Positions 18,504 to 27,300 of a DNA stretch of 36,752 nucleotides are shown piece by piece. This DNA is from Saprospiraceae bacterium (GTDB taxonomy: Bacteria; Bacteroidota; Bacteroidia; Chitinophagales; Saprospiraceae), in the NCBI GenBank assembly GCA_022448995.1, contig JAKVCT010000018.1, forward strand, positions 1 through 36,752, written 5' to 3'. A model generated the notes under the pieces. That model did not search any database, was not told the origin of the DNA, and worked only from the letters and a program-made list of their open reading frames with translations. The stretch's first letter is position 1; the number at the start of each line of letters is the position of its first letter. Both the position numbers and the translations under genes were made by a program.

Positions 18504-18677
18504 AGTAAGTAGATGAACACAATTATTTTTATAACGGTGTGAAGATCTAACTTAGTAGCCTTTCGAAAGGCTCAGTGTACTTAAAAACGAAGCTTTAGTG
18601 GACTAAAACGAGGGTTTTTAAAGCAGCAGACTCGAAAAAGACACCCAATTTATGTTAGGTAATTTTATCTACTTACT
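18504..18677. repeat. MITE-like palindromic element, 174 bp
   Basis: Perfect 11-bp inverted ends AGTAAGTAGAT (18504-18514) and ATCTACTTACT (18667-18677). Inside lie a 16-bp palindrome AGCCTTTCGAAAGGCT (18557-18572) and a hairpin built from CTTAAAAAC...TTTAGT and ACTAAA...GTTTTTAAAG (about 18580-18637). The left end resembles the left ends at 34007 and 36677 (AAGTAGAT, then CACAATTA). It has no coding capacity and sits between the two paralogous secreted-protein genes. Confidence 0.6.
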
Positions 18678-18710
18678 CAACAATGACTACAAATATACAA
18701 GTTTATATTT

Positions 18711-18752
18711 TAAAAAAAAAGCTTGTTTCTCTGTAGAGAACAAGCCTAAAAA
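18711..18752 (-). terminator. rho-independent terminator of the 18832-19419 gene
   Basis: On the minus strand GCTTGTTCTCT pairs with AGAGAAACAAGC (one bulge) and is followed by nine T residues. It lies about 85 nt past the stop codon at 18832. Confidence 0.8.
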
Positions 18753-18831
18753 ATTGTATACTAAACTGTAAGAGATTCAATACTCTACAAGCAAATATAC
18801 TAGACATAACTACTCCATCTATTCACCTATT

Positions 18832-19419
18832 TTAGGTGATATTAGGTACTTTAACTTTATCCAAATCTAAAATAAGTTTCACGCCTTTAGCATCTACCGA
18901 AATCAAATCATCAAAAGGAGTATCAAATTCATGTTCACTTGCTTTGAGTGATTTGGTCAAAGTTAGTCCCTGATTAACTTGTTTTAAAAGAGGATACTCT
19001 TTCTTTCCGAGTTGCTCAAATCCTTTTGCAATATCTCCGTCCAAATATACCATCATGTGATCAGATACAGCTCCTATGACTTCTTTATCTTCTGCTTTTC
19101 CGTTGTTATTCTCATCGCGATAAGCGATAATAAAACCAAATCCTAATTTGGTACCACCTATGTCCATTAGTGCATCATCACTTGGTTTTTTCACCTTCAG
19201 TTTGAAATCCTTAGTACTGCTTTGATTTGTTCTTAGACTTCCCTGTATAACCTTGTCTCCATTGGGTGTATCTACAAACCATAAAACTGCTACATTAAAT
19301 TTCTCTACTTCTTTAGAAGACTGTATCTTTCCTTTGATAACTACAGTAGTTCCTGTTTCTCCCTTCCATTGCATACTTGAAAGAAAAATGCACACTGCAC
19401 TCAATATTAAAAATCTCAT
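18832..19419 (-). CDS. secreted protein of unknown function, paralogue of 17691-18290
   Basis: A 195-residue protein with a signal peptide (MRFLILSAVCIFLSSMQW). It has the same architecture as the gene at 17691: VLWFVDTPNGDKVIQG, a mid-protein DENNNGKAEDKEVIG loop resembling a calcium-binding D-x-N-x-N-G loop, VYLDGD, QGLTLTKS, TPFDDL, and a PNIT end. Identity to the paralogue is moderate by eye, so the duplication is not recent. A palindromic element sits about 58 nt upstream of its start, and a TAAATTTG octamer on the minus strand (19468-19475) directly abuts that element, so the repeat may touch its promoter. The function is unknown. Confidence 0.8.
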   Translation of the reverse strand: MRFLILSAVCIFLSSMQWKGETGTTVVIKGKIQSSKEVEKFNVAVLWFVDTPNGDKVIQGSLRTNQSSTKDFKLKVKKPSDDALMDIGGTKLGFGFIIAYRDENNNGKAEDKEVIGAVSDHMMVYLDGDIAKGFEQLGKKEYPLLKQVNQGLTLTKSLKASEHEFDTPFDDLISVDAKGVKLILDLDKVKVPNIT

Positions 19420-19476
19420 ACTATTATTTTTTGATTAAGGACGAATACTAGTTTTTATGATTGTAACCAAATTTAA

Positions 19477-19603
19477 ATAAAATGTCATAAGTAAAGAAGC
19501 TAGTGGCGAAGGATTAAAAGGCTTCGCTATAGATTTTATCGAATCTCCCAAAAAATATCCAAAACGAAGCATTTTAATCCTTCGTCAAAAGGTGACATTT
19601 TAT
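19477..19603. repeat. MITE-like palindromic element, 127 bp, ATAAAATGTCA ends
   Basis: Perfect 11-bp inverted ends ATAAAATGTCA (19477-19487) and TGACATTTTAT (19593-19603). A second inverted pair lies inside: a 20-nt arm starting CGAAGGATTAAAA (19507-19526) against 19565-19584, with 19 of 20 pairing. The middle is 38 nt. There is no ORF. It lies between ileS and the secreted-protein gene, just upstream of the latter. Confidence 0.65.
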
Positions 19604-19639
19604 ACTAGTTTAGCTATAATAAGTAATATACTACTTTTT

Positions 19640-19692
19640 TATAAAAAAGGGTCGTCTATAAAGTAAATGAATTTTACCTTACAGACAACCCC
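19640..19692 (-). terminator. rho-independent terminator of ileS
   Basis: 19-nt arms (19649-19667 and 19673-19691) pair with a few G-U or mismatched positions around a 5-nt loop. On the minus strand TTTTTTAT follows. It lies about 45 nt past the ileS stop. Confidence 0.8.
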
Positions 19693-19736
19693 TAAAACTA
19701 TAGTTTTAATTTTTTTTATAATACAGACTATTTAGC

Positions 19737-22700
19737 CTATTGTTTCTCAATAGCTAACCGTACACTTACATCATCCACCAATTCAACTTTTTCTCCTAAT
19801 TCTAAAGCTTCAACTACTTCTAAATTGGTTGCCAAAACCTCCTTACAGATATAGTCCCCAAAATGCTGAACAGTATCTTGCAAAACAGCTTGTTTCTCAA
19901 CGATCAAAGTGATACGATCTGTGATTTCAAAGTTTTTATCCTTACGCATCGTTTGGATACGATTCACCAACTCTCTTGCCAAACCTTCTTGGTATAAGTC
20001 ATTAGAGATATTCACATCCAAAGCTACGGTAATTTCACGATCCTTAGCGACAGTCCAGCCCTCAATATCATCCGAAGAGATAATTACATCTTCTTGAGTT
20101 AGATCAAATGTTGCACCATCTACTTCTAGTTTGAATGCGTTGGTACGCTCCAATTGTAAGATCTCTTGTTGAGACATATTTTCGATAGCTGCTTTTGCTG
20201 CTTTCATATGCTTACCTAAACGACGACCTAAAGTTTTGAAATTAGGTTTTGCCTGTTTGCTCAATAAACCAGAAGCATCCAAAACATATTCTAATTCCTT
20301 AACATTCACCTCGCTCAAGATCAAGGATTCTACACTTTCTACTTGTTTTTGGAATTGCGCATCCAAAACAGGTAGTAAGATTTTCTGCAAAGGCTGACGT
20401 ACACGGATACTATCTCTACGACGCAAAGAGTGCACTAATGAACAGATGCGTTGTGCATAATCTACACGCTGCTCTAAATCACTATCTATCACATTTTCCG
20501 CCACAGTTGGGAAGAATGCTAAGTGTACAGATTCATGTTTTTCCATACCTGTTGCATTATTCAAACTCTGATATAAAAAGTCAGAGAAGAATGGCGCGAT
20601 TGGAGCCATCAATTTAGTCAAAGTCTCCAAACATTGGTATAAGGTTTGGAAAGCAGCTAACTTATTCGCATCACGCTCCCCTTTCCAGAAACGATGACGA
20701 TTCAGACGTACATACCAATTACTCAAATGACTGTCTACAAATTCAGCAACCTTACGTCCTGCACTTGTTGGTTCATAATTAGAGAAATCTGCATCTACTG
20801 CTTTTACCAATGTATTCAACTTGGACATGATCCAACGGTCAATCTCCAAACGATCTTCTACAGGTATAAACTCCCCGGCTGCTTTAGCAGGCACCCCTTT
20901 TAGAGAATAACCATCAAACTCATCCACGTTTGCATATTGTGCAAAGAAATTATAGACATTGAACAACTTGCCGAACAACTTACGACGTGTTTCATCCAAT
21001 ACTTCTTCATTAAATTTCAAGTTGTCCCAAGGCTGTGCATTGGTCAACATGTACCAACGCGTTGCATCTGCACCATATTTAGAGATGGTTGCAAATGGAT
21101 CAACGGCATTGCCCTTACTCTTGGACATTTTCTCTCCATTTTTATCCAAAACTAGACCATTAGACACAACAGCTTTGTAGGCAACAGAGTCAAAACACAT
21201 GGTACCGATTGCATGCAAGGTATAGAACCAACCTCTAGTCTGATCCACCCCTTCCGCGATGAAATCTGCAGGATAAGCACGCTCACCATCTACATTATTC
21301 AAGGCATTGTCGATCAATTCTTTGTTTTCGAATGGATAATGCCATTGTGCATAAGGCATCGAACCCGAATCGAACCAAACATCGATCAAATCAGTCTCAC
21401 GCTGCATGCGTTCACCGTTTTCACTCACCAAAACCACATCATCTATGTACGGACGGTGCAAATCTTTAGGCATTTTTTGGTCTAAACCTAAGGCAGCATT
21501 CGCTTTGTCTATTTCAGCTTGTAAATCAGCTAATGAACCGATACATTTTTCTTGCTTACCATCCTCTGTACGCCAGATTGGTAGTGGAATTCCCCAAAAA
21601 CGAGAACGGGATAAGTTCCAATCTTGCAAATTCTCTAACCAACCACCAAAACGCCCTTCACCAGTTGATCTGGGCTTCCAGTTGATCGTCTTATTCAGCT
21701 CGATCATGCGCTCTTTTGCTGCAGTAGCACGCACAAACCAAGAATCTAATGGATAATACAAGACTGGTTTGTCTGTACGCCAACAGTGTGGATAGTTGTG
21801 CTTATATTTTTCTACCTTGAAGGCCTTGTTTTCGATCTTCAGCTTAATTGCTAAATCAACATCGGTGGACTTTTCTGGTACATCGCCCTTACCATAGTAC
21901 TCATTCTTCACATAACGTCCACCAAACTCACCCATTTCTGGACGGAATTTACCCTGTAGGTCAACCAAAGGTACTAAATCACCATCTTCATTCTTCACCA
22001 ACATTGGTGGCACACCCGCAGCTTTCGCTACAAAAGCATCATCCGCACCAAAAGTAGGCGCAGTATGTACGATACCTGTACCATCTTCGGTAGTTACGAA
22101 GTTACCCGCGATTACACGGAAGGCTTGTTCTGGCGTTTCGTATGGTTGTGCATAAGGCAATAGCTGCTCATATTTTATTCCAACCAAATCAGCACCCAAG
22201 AACTCTTGTTCTACCTGATAAGGGATTTTCTTCTGACCATGCTCATAAGCCTCAAAAGTCAATTCCTCACTAACTGGCTTATATTTTCCTGTGAATTGCT
22301 TTTTCACCAAATCTTTAGCCAAAACAACTTGGATAGGTTCGCCTGTATATTGATTAAATGTTCTAACCAAAACATAAGTGATCTTAGCTCCTACTGTCAA
22401 AGCTGTATTAGATGGTAAAGTCCAAGGTGTTGTTGTCCAAGCCAAGAAGAATGCACCTTCTGGTAATACATCATTCGCTTTAGCTTTGAATTGCGCAGTT
22501 ACCGTTGTATCCGTCACCTCTTGATAACAACCTGGCTGATTCAATTCATGAGAACTCAATCCTGTTCCTGCTGCTGGTGAATATGGCTGGATCGTGTAGC
22601 CTTTGTATAACATATTGTCTTTATACAACTTATTCAACAACCACCAAACCGATTCTATATAGTTATTATTATAAGTGATATAGGGCTCATCCAAATCTAC

Positions 22701-23174
22701 CCAATATCCCATTTTAGTCGTCAGATTATTCCATAGATCTTGATACATCATTACCGTCTTGCGACATTCTTGATTATATTCATCTACAGAGATCTTCTTC
22801 CCGATATCTTCTTTGGTTATTCCTAATTTCTTCTCAACAGCTAACTCAATGGGTAAACCGTGTGTGTCCCAACCTGCTTTTCTGCGTACTAATTTACCTT
22901 TCATCGTTTGGTAACGACAAAATGTATCCTTGATACTACGCGCTAAAACGTGGTGGATTCCTGGCTTACCATTCGCTGATGGTGGGCCTTCAAAAAAAAC
23001 AAAACTTGGAGCACCTTCGCGTTCCTCCATACTTCGCTTAAAAACCTGATTTGCTTCCCAGTAAGCTAACATCTGTTTGTCAACTTCTGCTAAGTCTAAT
23101 GTCTTGTGTTCTTTAAATTTCTTTGCCACAATATTATTGTTTTGATATTTGGTGACGTGGTAATGGCGTAGCAT
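19737..23174 (-). CDS. ileS: isoleucine--tRNA ligase, long type with altered HIGH motif
   Basis: A class I aminoacyl-tRNA synthetase that charges tRNA-Ile and edits valine; 1145 residues from the ATG at 23174. The ATP-site signature reads PSANGKPGIHHVLA (GIHH at 72-75) instead of HxGH. The second signature KMSKS is at 682-686. A long editing (CP1) region lies between, and the C-terminal anticodon region includes SNWYVRLNRHRFW. The length and C terminus fit the type 2 (eukaryote-like) IleRS class. A GTG at 23127-23129 (VAKKFKEHKTLDL) aligns better with usual family starts, so the true start may be 15 codons downstream. No T-box or other leader structure was recognised. Confidence 0.95.
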   Translation of the reverse strand: MLRHYHVTKYQNNNIVAKKFKEHKTLDLAEVDKQMLAYWEANQVFKRSMEEREGAPSFVFFEGPPSANGKPGIHHVLARSIKDTFCRYQTMKGKLVRRKAGWDTHGLPIELAVEKKLGITKEDIGKKISVDEYNQECRKTVMMYQDLWNNLTTKMGYWVDLDEPYITYNNNYIESVWWLLNKLYKDNMLYKGYTIQPYSPAAGTGLSSHELNQPGCYQEVTDTTVTAQFKAKANDVLPEGAFFLAWTTTPWTLPSNTALTVGAKITYVLVRTFNQYTGEPIQVVLAKDLVKKQFTGKYKPVSEELTFEAYEHGQKKIPYQVEQEFLGADLVGIKYEQLLPYAQPYETPEQAFRVIAGNFVTTEDGTGIVHTAPTFGADDAFVAKAAGVPPMLVKNEDGDLVPLVDLQGKFRPEMGEFGGRYVKNEYYGKGDVPEKSTDVDLAIKLKIENKAFKVEKYKHNYPHCWRTDKPVLYYPLDSWFVRATAAKERMIELNKTINWKPRSTGEGRFGGWLENLQDWNLSRSRFWGIPLPIWRTEDGKQEKCIGSLADLQAEIDKANAALGLDQKMPKDLHRPYIDDVVLVSENGERMQRETDLIDVWFDSGSMPYAQWHYPFENKELIDNALNNVDGERAYPADFIAEGVDQTRGWFYTLHAIGTMCFDSVAYKAVVSNGLVLDKNGEKMSKSKGNAVDPFATISKYGADATRWYMLTNAQPWDNLKFNEEVLDETRRKLFGKLFNVYNFFAQYANVDEFDGYSLKGVPAKAAGEFIPVEDRLEIDRWIMSKLNTLVKAVDADFSNYEPTSAGRKVAEFVDSHLSNWYVRLNRHRFWKGERDANKLAAFQTLYQCLETLTKLMAPIAPFFSDFLYQSLNNATGMEKHESVHLAFFPTVAENVIDSDLEQRVDYAQRICSLVHSLRRRDSIRVRQPLQKILLPVLDAQFQKQVESVESLILSEVNVKELEYVLDASGLLSKQAKPNFKTLGRRLGKHMKAAKAAIENMSQQEILQLERTNAFKLEVDGATFDLTQEDVIISSDDIEGWTVAKDREITVALDVNISNDLYQEGLARELVNRIQTMRKDKNFEITDRITLIVEKQAVLQDTVQHFGDYICKEVLATNLEVVEALELGEKVELVDDVSVRLAIEKQ

Positions 23175-23259
23175 TAAAATACTACGTTACAAGATCACGA
23201 TCATAGTTTAATTCTAACTAATCCACCTAAGATTTTAAGCCATAATGAATTAGGTAGCG

Positions 23260-23267
23260 CAAAAATA
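23260..23267 (-). promoter_or_regulatory. candidate -7 element of the ileS promoter
   Basis: On the minus strand TATTTTTG fits TAnnTTTG and lies about 86 nt before the upstream ATG. It overlaps the T tract of the preceding gene's terminator. No well-spaced -33 TTG is present: one gives a 14-nt spacer and another 24. Confidence 0.35.
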
Positions 23268-23310
23268 AAAAAAAGCTCTGACAAATTTTTCCAATCTGTC
23301 AGAGCTTTTG
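23262..23310 (-). terminator. rho-independent terminator of the 23474-23953 gene
   Basis: AAGCTCTGACA (23273-23283) and TGTCAGAGCTT (23297-23307) form a perfect 11-bp stem. On the minus strand it is followed by TTTTTTTTATTTTT. Confidence 0.88.
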
Positions 23311-23473
23311 AGCTTTATGGTATATATATACAATTATTACCTCTACAGAATGGCAATTCGGGTAGAAATAATAATAATTATGTTGTTGTTGCTATGTAAT
23401 TTTCTTGTTTTCATTGGTATCAAATATAGAAGTTATATGTGAATGAAGCAATTTTTGAAGGAAAAAGTTCAGT

Positions 23474-23953
23474 TTAGTTGCTCTTTTTCCCTGCTAGGTA
23501 TTGTTTATAAGTCTTATTCTTTGCTAATTTTCGGTGAGTTGCTCTCAATAATAGCATCACATCTTCTGCTTCCTCCTTATCTCTTTTGATATATTCTTCT
23601 ACAGTAGATATACTCCCTGTTTTTAACTTCTCAGACTCTTCTTTTAATTCTTCAAAATAAGCAATACTTATGCAAGCGTCAATCTGATAAATACTTCGTG
23701 CTACATCTGTTTCTTTTCCTGTTGTATAATCTTTCATGTATAATCTCAAGCGGATTTTGGCAACCCAGCCTTTAGCTTTTTCACATTTGACTACCTCTAA
23801 GATTTCAGCATCTTCATAAATTTCAATTCTAGGGACTGTTTTAGTTGATAATAGCTTATTGGGATTGATAGCTTTTATATTAACACCTAAAAAAGTAATT
23901 AGACTCAGTATCAGAATGAATTTTGAAGAATGGAATGGAAAAGTATGTTTCAT
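23474..23953 (-). CDS. small exported protein of unknown function
   Basis: 159 residues. The N terminus has a hydrophobic segment (FILILSLITFLGVNIKA, about 12-28) that looks like a signal peptide. The mature part has a beta-rich region (IEIYEDAEILEVVKCEKAKGWVAKIRLRLYMKD by pattern) followed by charged helices with many Glu and Lys and a basic tail. I recognise no family and no catalytic motif. It is a single gene with its own strong terminator, between ileS and a NosR/NapH-like gene. The ATG at 23953 is the only sensible start for the signal peptide. Confidence 0.65.
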   Translation of the reverse strand: MKHTFPFHSSKFILILSLITFLGVNIKAINPNKLLSTKTVPRIEIYEDAEILEVVKCEKAKGWVAKIRLRLYMKDYTTGKETDVARSIYQIDACISIAYFEELKEESEKLKTGSISTVEEYIKRDKEEAEDVMLLLRATHRKLAKNKTYKQYLAGKKSN

Positions 23954-24030
23954 CTTATATCCTGTTTTTTGGTTGAGTAATGTTGTTCATCAAATATGCT
24001 CAATTATCATGCTTATTTGATATAACTAAA

Positions 24031-24066
24031 ATAAAAAACCAGTTCTGCAAAAGTGCAAAACTGGTC
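24031..24066 (-). terminator. rho-independent terminator of the polyferredoxin membrane gene
   Basis: ACCAGTT-C-TGCA pairs with TGCA-A-AACTGGT (24038-24065) around AAAG. On the minus strand TTTTTTATTTT follows. It lies about 50 nt past the stop at 24116. Confidence 0.82.
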
Positions 24067-24115
24067 TATACCCTAATAACTATATTATGAAGTTGTTTAA
24101 AAATTATAACTCTAA

Positions 24116-26095
24116 CTAAAGAATTTTCACATCATCAGCCTGTACATGAATTACGCGCAAATCCTTAGCGCGCTCATTCACTCCTTCAGAACTATTCTCT
24201 AGACGCAATACACCTCTTGGACAAACTGCCGCACAAACCCCACAGCCCACACAAGAAGAACGTACAATATCTTGACCTCTCTGTGCATAATGACGCACAT
24301 CAATTCCCATTTCACAATAAGTCGAACAATTTCCACAAGAGATACATTGTCCGCCATTACTGGTAATTCTAAAACGAGATTGGAAACGTTGCACCAAACC
24401 CATCATTCCAGCCAATGGACAACCATAACGACACCAAACACGATTTCCCATGATTGGATAAAATCCAGTTCCCACAATTCCTGCAAAGATGGTACTCCCG
24501 ATTAGGAATTTATACCAATCAAAGAAATTACTATACCAAACACCAAAGACTTTTTCAACCTTCCAGTAATATCCGATTAGAATAATAATCGTCATAGAAA
24601 AAGCCATTATCATCACTCCGTTAATCACCCAACGCTCAATGCGCCAAGCTCTAATACTTTTATCTGACAATTGGCGATAAGGATCGCCCAACGTTTCCGC
24701 TAATCCACCACAACCGCAAACCCAAGAACAGTAAAAACGCTTCCCAAAAATATAAGTCAAAATTGGAATAACTATGAAGGATAATAGAATCATCCAAATT
24801 CCAAAAATAACACCTGAAGTAGAACCTTCCATTTTAGGAATTTCATAATGTGCTACGATAGAATAATTCAGAGGCCAAGCATTTTTCAAATCTGATGCCC
24901 ACAAACCTGGATCACTCATATTTGCCAACATTTCGGGTAAAAGAAATGCAAAAATGGCTTGAAAAAAGACAACCGATGCTGTTCTAATTTTCTGATATTT
25001 ATTGTGTCTATATTTAATGTACATTCTCACGGCAGTTACCATCATAATCAAGCAGTACATTACACCATACAAAAACCATTCGCTTGCTTCGCCACCATTC
25101 AGGGCTTCTTTGAGCGGTTCTACCATCAAAATCCAGTTGGTGATATAAGCAGGTTGCATATACAACAACACATAAAAAGCAATGAAATAAAGAGCAGTTG
25201 CTAGCCCAATCCATCCTACTCCTTTTTCAGGAGAGGCTGAACGTGCTTGACCATTCTGTCTTCCTTGCTGCTTAGGGATTAGGAATATAACAATTAGTAC
25301 AATTATCGAAATCAACCACCCAAATACTCCTAGAAGATTAACAAAAAGAACAACTCCAATAATATGAGCAATCTGCCCCCATTTGGAACTTGTATTTTTA
25401 TAAGTTTGACTATTTTCTTGATAAGTAATCACCGAAACAATCGTTGTAAATGCAGCTACCAAAAACATTAACAAAAGTGCATCCTTTTCTAGGACATAAA
25501 TAGCAATCTCAGCAGTGATCCCCGCTACAAAGATCAAGCGTATATATCTAGGAACACCTTTGGTTGCTGAGCTGTGGTAAATCCCGTTGTGCTTGATTCC
25601 TGGCAATAATCGAGTATCAGGAAAGTAATATAATAATGCACCAATACTTCCTAAAATAAAGCTCAATAAAAAGAACAAAAGTGCATTGTTGGGCACTGTT
25701 CCCCCTGCTGTGTATTTAGAAAAGGCATATAAATATCTTCCCTTGTCATAATCGCCTAATTTATATGTCCATTCACCTACATTTTGAGCAGTCAAGGAAT
25801 CCTTATTCTCATCCCAGTTTTGCTTCAATTTTTCTTGCAATTGGGTCAATCTAGGACGGATTTCACTGATAAAAGCGATATTCGTATTGATAGGCTGATC
25901 GACTAAATCTTGCGCAATATCACGAAAAACTTCAGCGTGATACTTGTTATTCTTCATTTTCATAATAACCGCATCTTTGCCTTCCAAATGTTCCTTGGTG
26001 AGTATGTGCTCACTCAAGAACAAACTAGTGGTGAATATACCTAGCGCAATTAGGAACAAGCCTAAGCCTATGTTTTTGACAAGTTTAGCGTTCAT
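24116..26095 (-). CDS. NosR/NapH-like membrane protein with two [4Fe-4S] ferredoxin clusters
   Basis: A 659-residue polytopic protein. One N-terminal membrane segment (about 8-28) is followed by an extracytoplasmic helical region of about 100 residues, then roughly ten hydrophobic segments. Paired Cys motifs CSWVCGCGG and CRYGCPLAG are typical of NapH/NosR/RdxA relatives. The C terminus has two ferredoxin motifs: C584/C587/C590/C594 (CISCGNCSTYC) and C615/C618/C621/C625 (CVGCGVCAAVCP). Relatives carry electrons between the quinone pool or cytoplasm and periplasmic reductases, or assist cytochrome oxidase assembly. No FMN-binding NosR domain is evident, and no nitrate, nitrous-oxide or oxidase genes lie nearby, so the partner is unknown. 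Confidence 0.82.
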   Translation of the reverse strand: MNAKLVKNIGLGLFLIALGIFTTSLFLSEHILTKEHLEGKDAVIMKMKNNKYHAEVFRDIAQDLVDQPINTNIAFISEIRPRLTQLQEKLKQNWDENKDSLTAQNVGEWTYKLGDYDKGRYLYAFSKYTAGGTVPNNALLFFLLSFILGSIGALLYYFPDTRLLPGIKHNGIYHSSATKGVPRYIRLIFVAGITAEIAIYVLEKDALLLMFLVAAFTTIVSVITYQENSQTYKNTSSKWGQIAHIIGVVLFVNLLGVFGWLISIIVLIVIFLIPKQQGRQNGQARSASPEKGVGWIGLATALYFIAFYVLLYMQPAYITNWILMVEPLKEALNGGEASEWFLYGVMYCLIMMVTAVRMYIKYRHNKYQKIRTASVVFFQAIFAFLLPEMLANMSDPGLWASDLKNAWPLNYSIVAHYEIPKMEGSTSGVIFGIWMILLSFIVIPILTYIFGKRFYCSWVCGCGGLAETLGDPYRQLSDKSIRAWRIERWVINGVMIMAFSMTIIILIGYYWKVEKVFGVWYSNFFDWYKFLIGSTIFAGIVGTGFYPIMGNRVWCRYGCPLAGMMGLVQRFQSRFRITSNGGQCISCGNCSTYCEMGIDVRHYAQRGQDIVRSSCVGCGVCAAVCPRGVLRLENSSEGVNERAKDLRVIHVQADDVKIL

Positions 26096-26416
26096 TATTA
26101 TGGTTAGTTTTTATTTCTTATTACGAGTAATTATCTTGGTTTTGGAGTCTTCTAAGTTCTAAAAAAAATTGATAAAAATATAATCTTTTGAGTTTAAGTC
26201 TCCTCAGACTTCAAAAGAATGAAACATACAAATCAAAATAATTTTCTATAACCATGCATCTATAATCATACTTATAGACTCTTGCATAATTCGAATTACC
26301 ATGTAATAATAGTTTGTTGATTTTTTAATTTTTAGTCAAAAAACCAAAAAACACATTTTCTTATCACTTGACTATCAAGTAATTACAAAAACAACAAACT
26401 AAGGATATAAAATTGT
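26096..26416. other. 321-nt spacer upstream of the polyferredoxin gene
   Basis: There is no gene. It holds a bulged hairpin (CTTTTG 26185-26190 with CAAAAG 26212-26217; AAGTCT 26196-26201 with AGACTT 26206-26211), a short hairpin ACTTGA/TCAAGT (26366-26380), and an AT block around 26317-26332 shared with the region just upstream of nadB. Confidence 0.5.
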
Positions 26417-27151
26417 TTACTTATTCAACTTCCAATCGTAGTTGTTAAATTCAATCTTTGCAGAAGTACTAATCTTATTGTGTGCATACTTGTTGATATA
26501 AGTATGTAGGTTATTCCCAAAATCCGCTTTGTACCACTCAAAAATCTTAGATAGTTTTACTGGATTGGAACTAATATCATTATATTTTCTATTGTTGATA
26601 AACATCTTTGCTCTGATATCAAAGTTCAATTGAATATTACTTTCTGTCCAAGCCTTATTCATCAATGGAGGGCAAGATTTTGCACCACAATTCACTGCAA
26701 AATGCACTCTAGGCTCATTAAAACGCTTGATAAGCTTTTGTTTTTCAATCTGATCCAAGGTGTAAGAACTCCCACCAACAGTAATTTTCTTCGTGGTCCA
26801 AACCTTTCCACCGCTAATATCCATGATACTCGATACAGGATAATTGTCTACAAGTAGCTTGATGGTAAAAGCATTGTATAGGTTGATCCAATAAGCCATT
26901 TCCTTATTCTTTGACCAAGAAGAACTTGGTGGTGTGCTTTGCAAGGATTCGATATAAGCATTCAACTTACTAATATCCTTTTTGAATCCATCATAATCCA
27001 CAGCACCATAACTCGTCACATGTTTATTCAATAAGCTAGTCCAAGCATCATGTATGCCTTGTTCTTGTGTAGGTTCATCATTGTTGGTAGTCGTAAATGC
27101 ACTGAATCCGATAACAGCAAAGCTCAAAGCTAAAATCAATAGTTTATTCAT
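26417..27151 (-). CDS. DUF547 domain-containing exported protein
   Basis: 244 residues with an N-terminal signal peptide (MNKLLILALSFAVIGFSAF). The rest is a DUF547 domain: MAYWINLYNAFTIKLL (about 85-100), the VWTTKKITVGG..YTLDQIE block, and FAVNCGAKSCPPL (151-163, with conserved Cys 155 and 160), then a C-terminal block ending near YDWKLN. The biochemical role of DUF547 is not established. It is often found in Bacteroidota and marine bacteria as a secreted or periplasmic protein. It lies upstream of the polyferredoxin gene on the same strand, but the 321-nt gap argues against a tight operon. Confidence 0.88.
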   Translation of the reverse strand: MNKLLILALSFAVIGFSAFTTTNNDEPTQEQGIHDAWTSLLNKHVTSYGAVDYDGFKKDISKLNAYIESLQSTPPSSSWSKNKEMAYWINLYNAFTIKLLVDNYPVSSIMDISGGKVWTTKKITVGGSSYTLDQIEKQKLIKRFNEPRVHFAVNCGAKSCPPLMNKAWTESNIQLNFDIRAKMFINNRKYNDISSNPVKLSKIFEWYKADFGNNLHTYINKYAHNKISTSAKIEFNNYDWKLNK

Positions 27152-27225
27152 TTTTTTTGGTTTAGTAGTTTATCTATTTAGTTTAATTATAGAGGATCTA
27201 ACTTCAATAAGATAACTTAGGTTTT

Positions 27226-27270
27226 ATAAAAAAGCGTATACTACCGTTGATGTGATAATATACGCCCTTG
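27226..27270 (-). terminator. rho-independent terminator of the 27301-28374 gene
   Basis: GCGTATA (27234-27240) and TATACGC (27259-27265) are the outer stem, with partial pairing inside. On the minus strand TTTTTTA follows. It lies about 35 nt past the stop at 27301. Confidence 0.75.
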
Positions 27271-27300
27271 TTTCCTTTTTGGATTTTAAAAAGCCAATTT

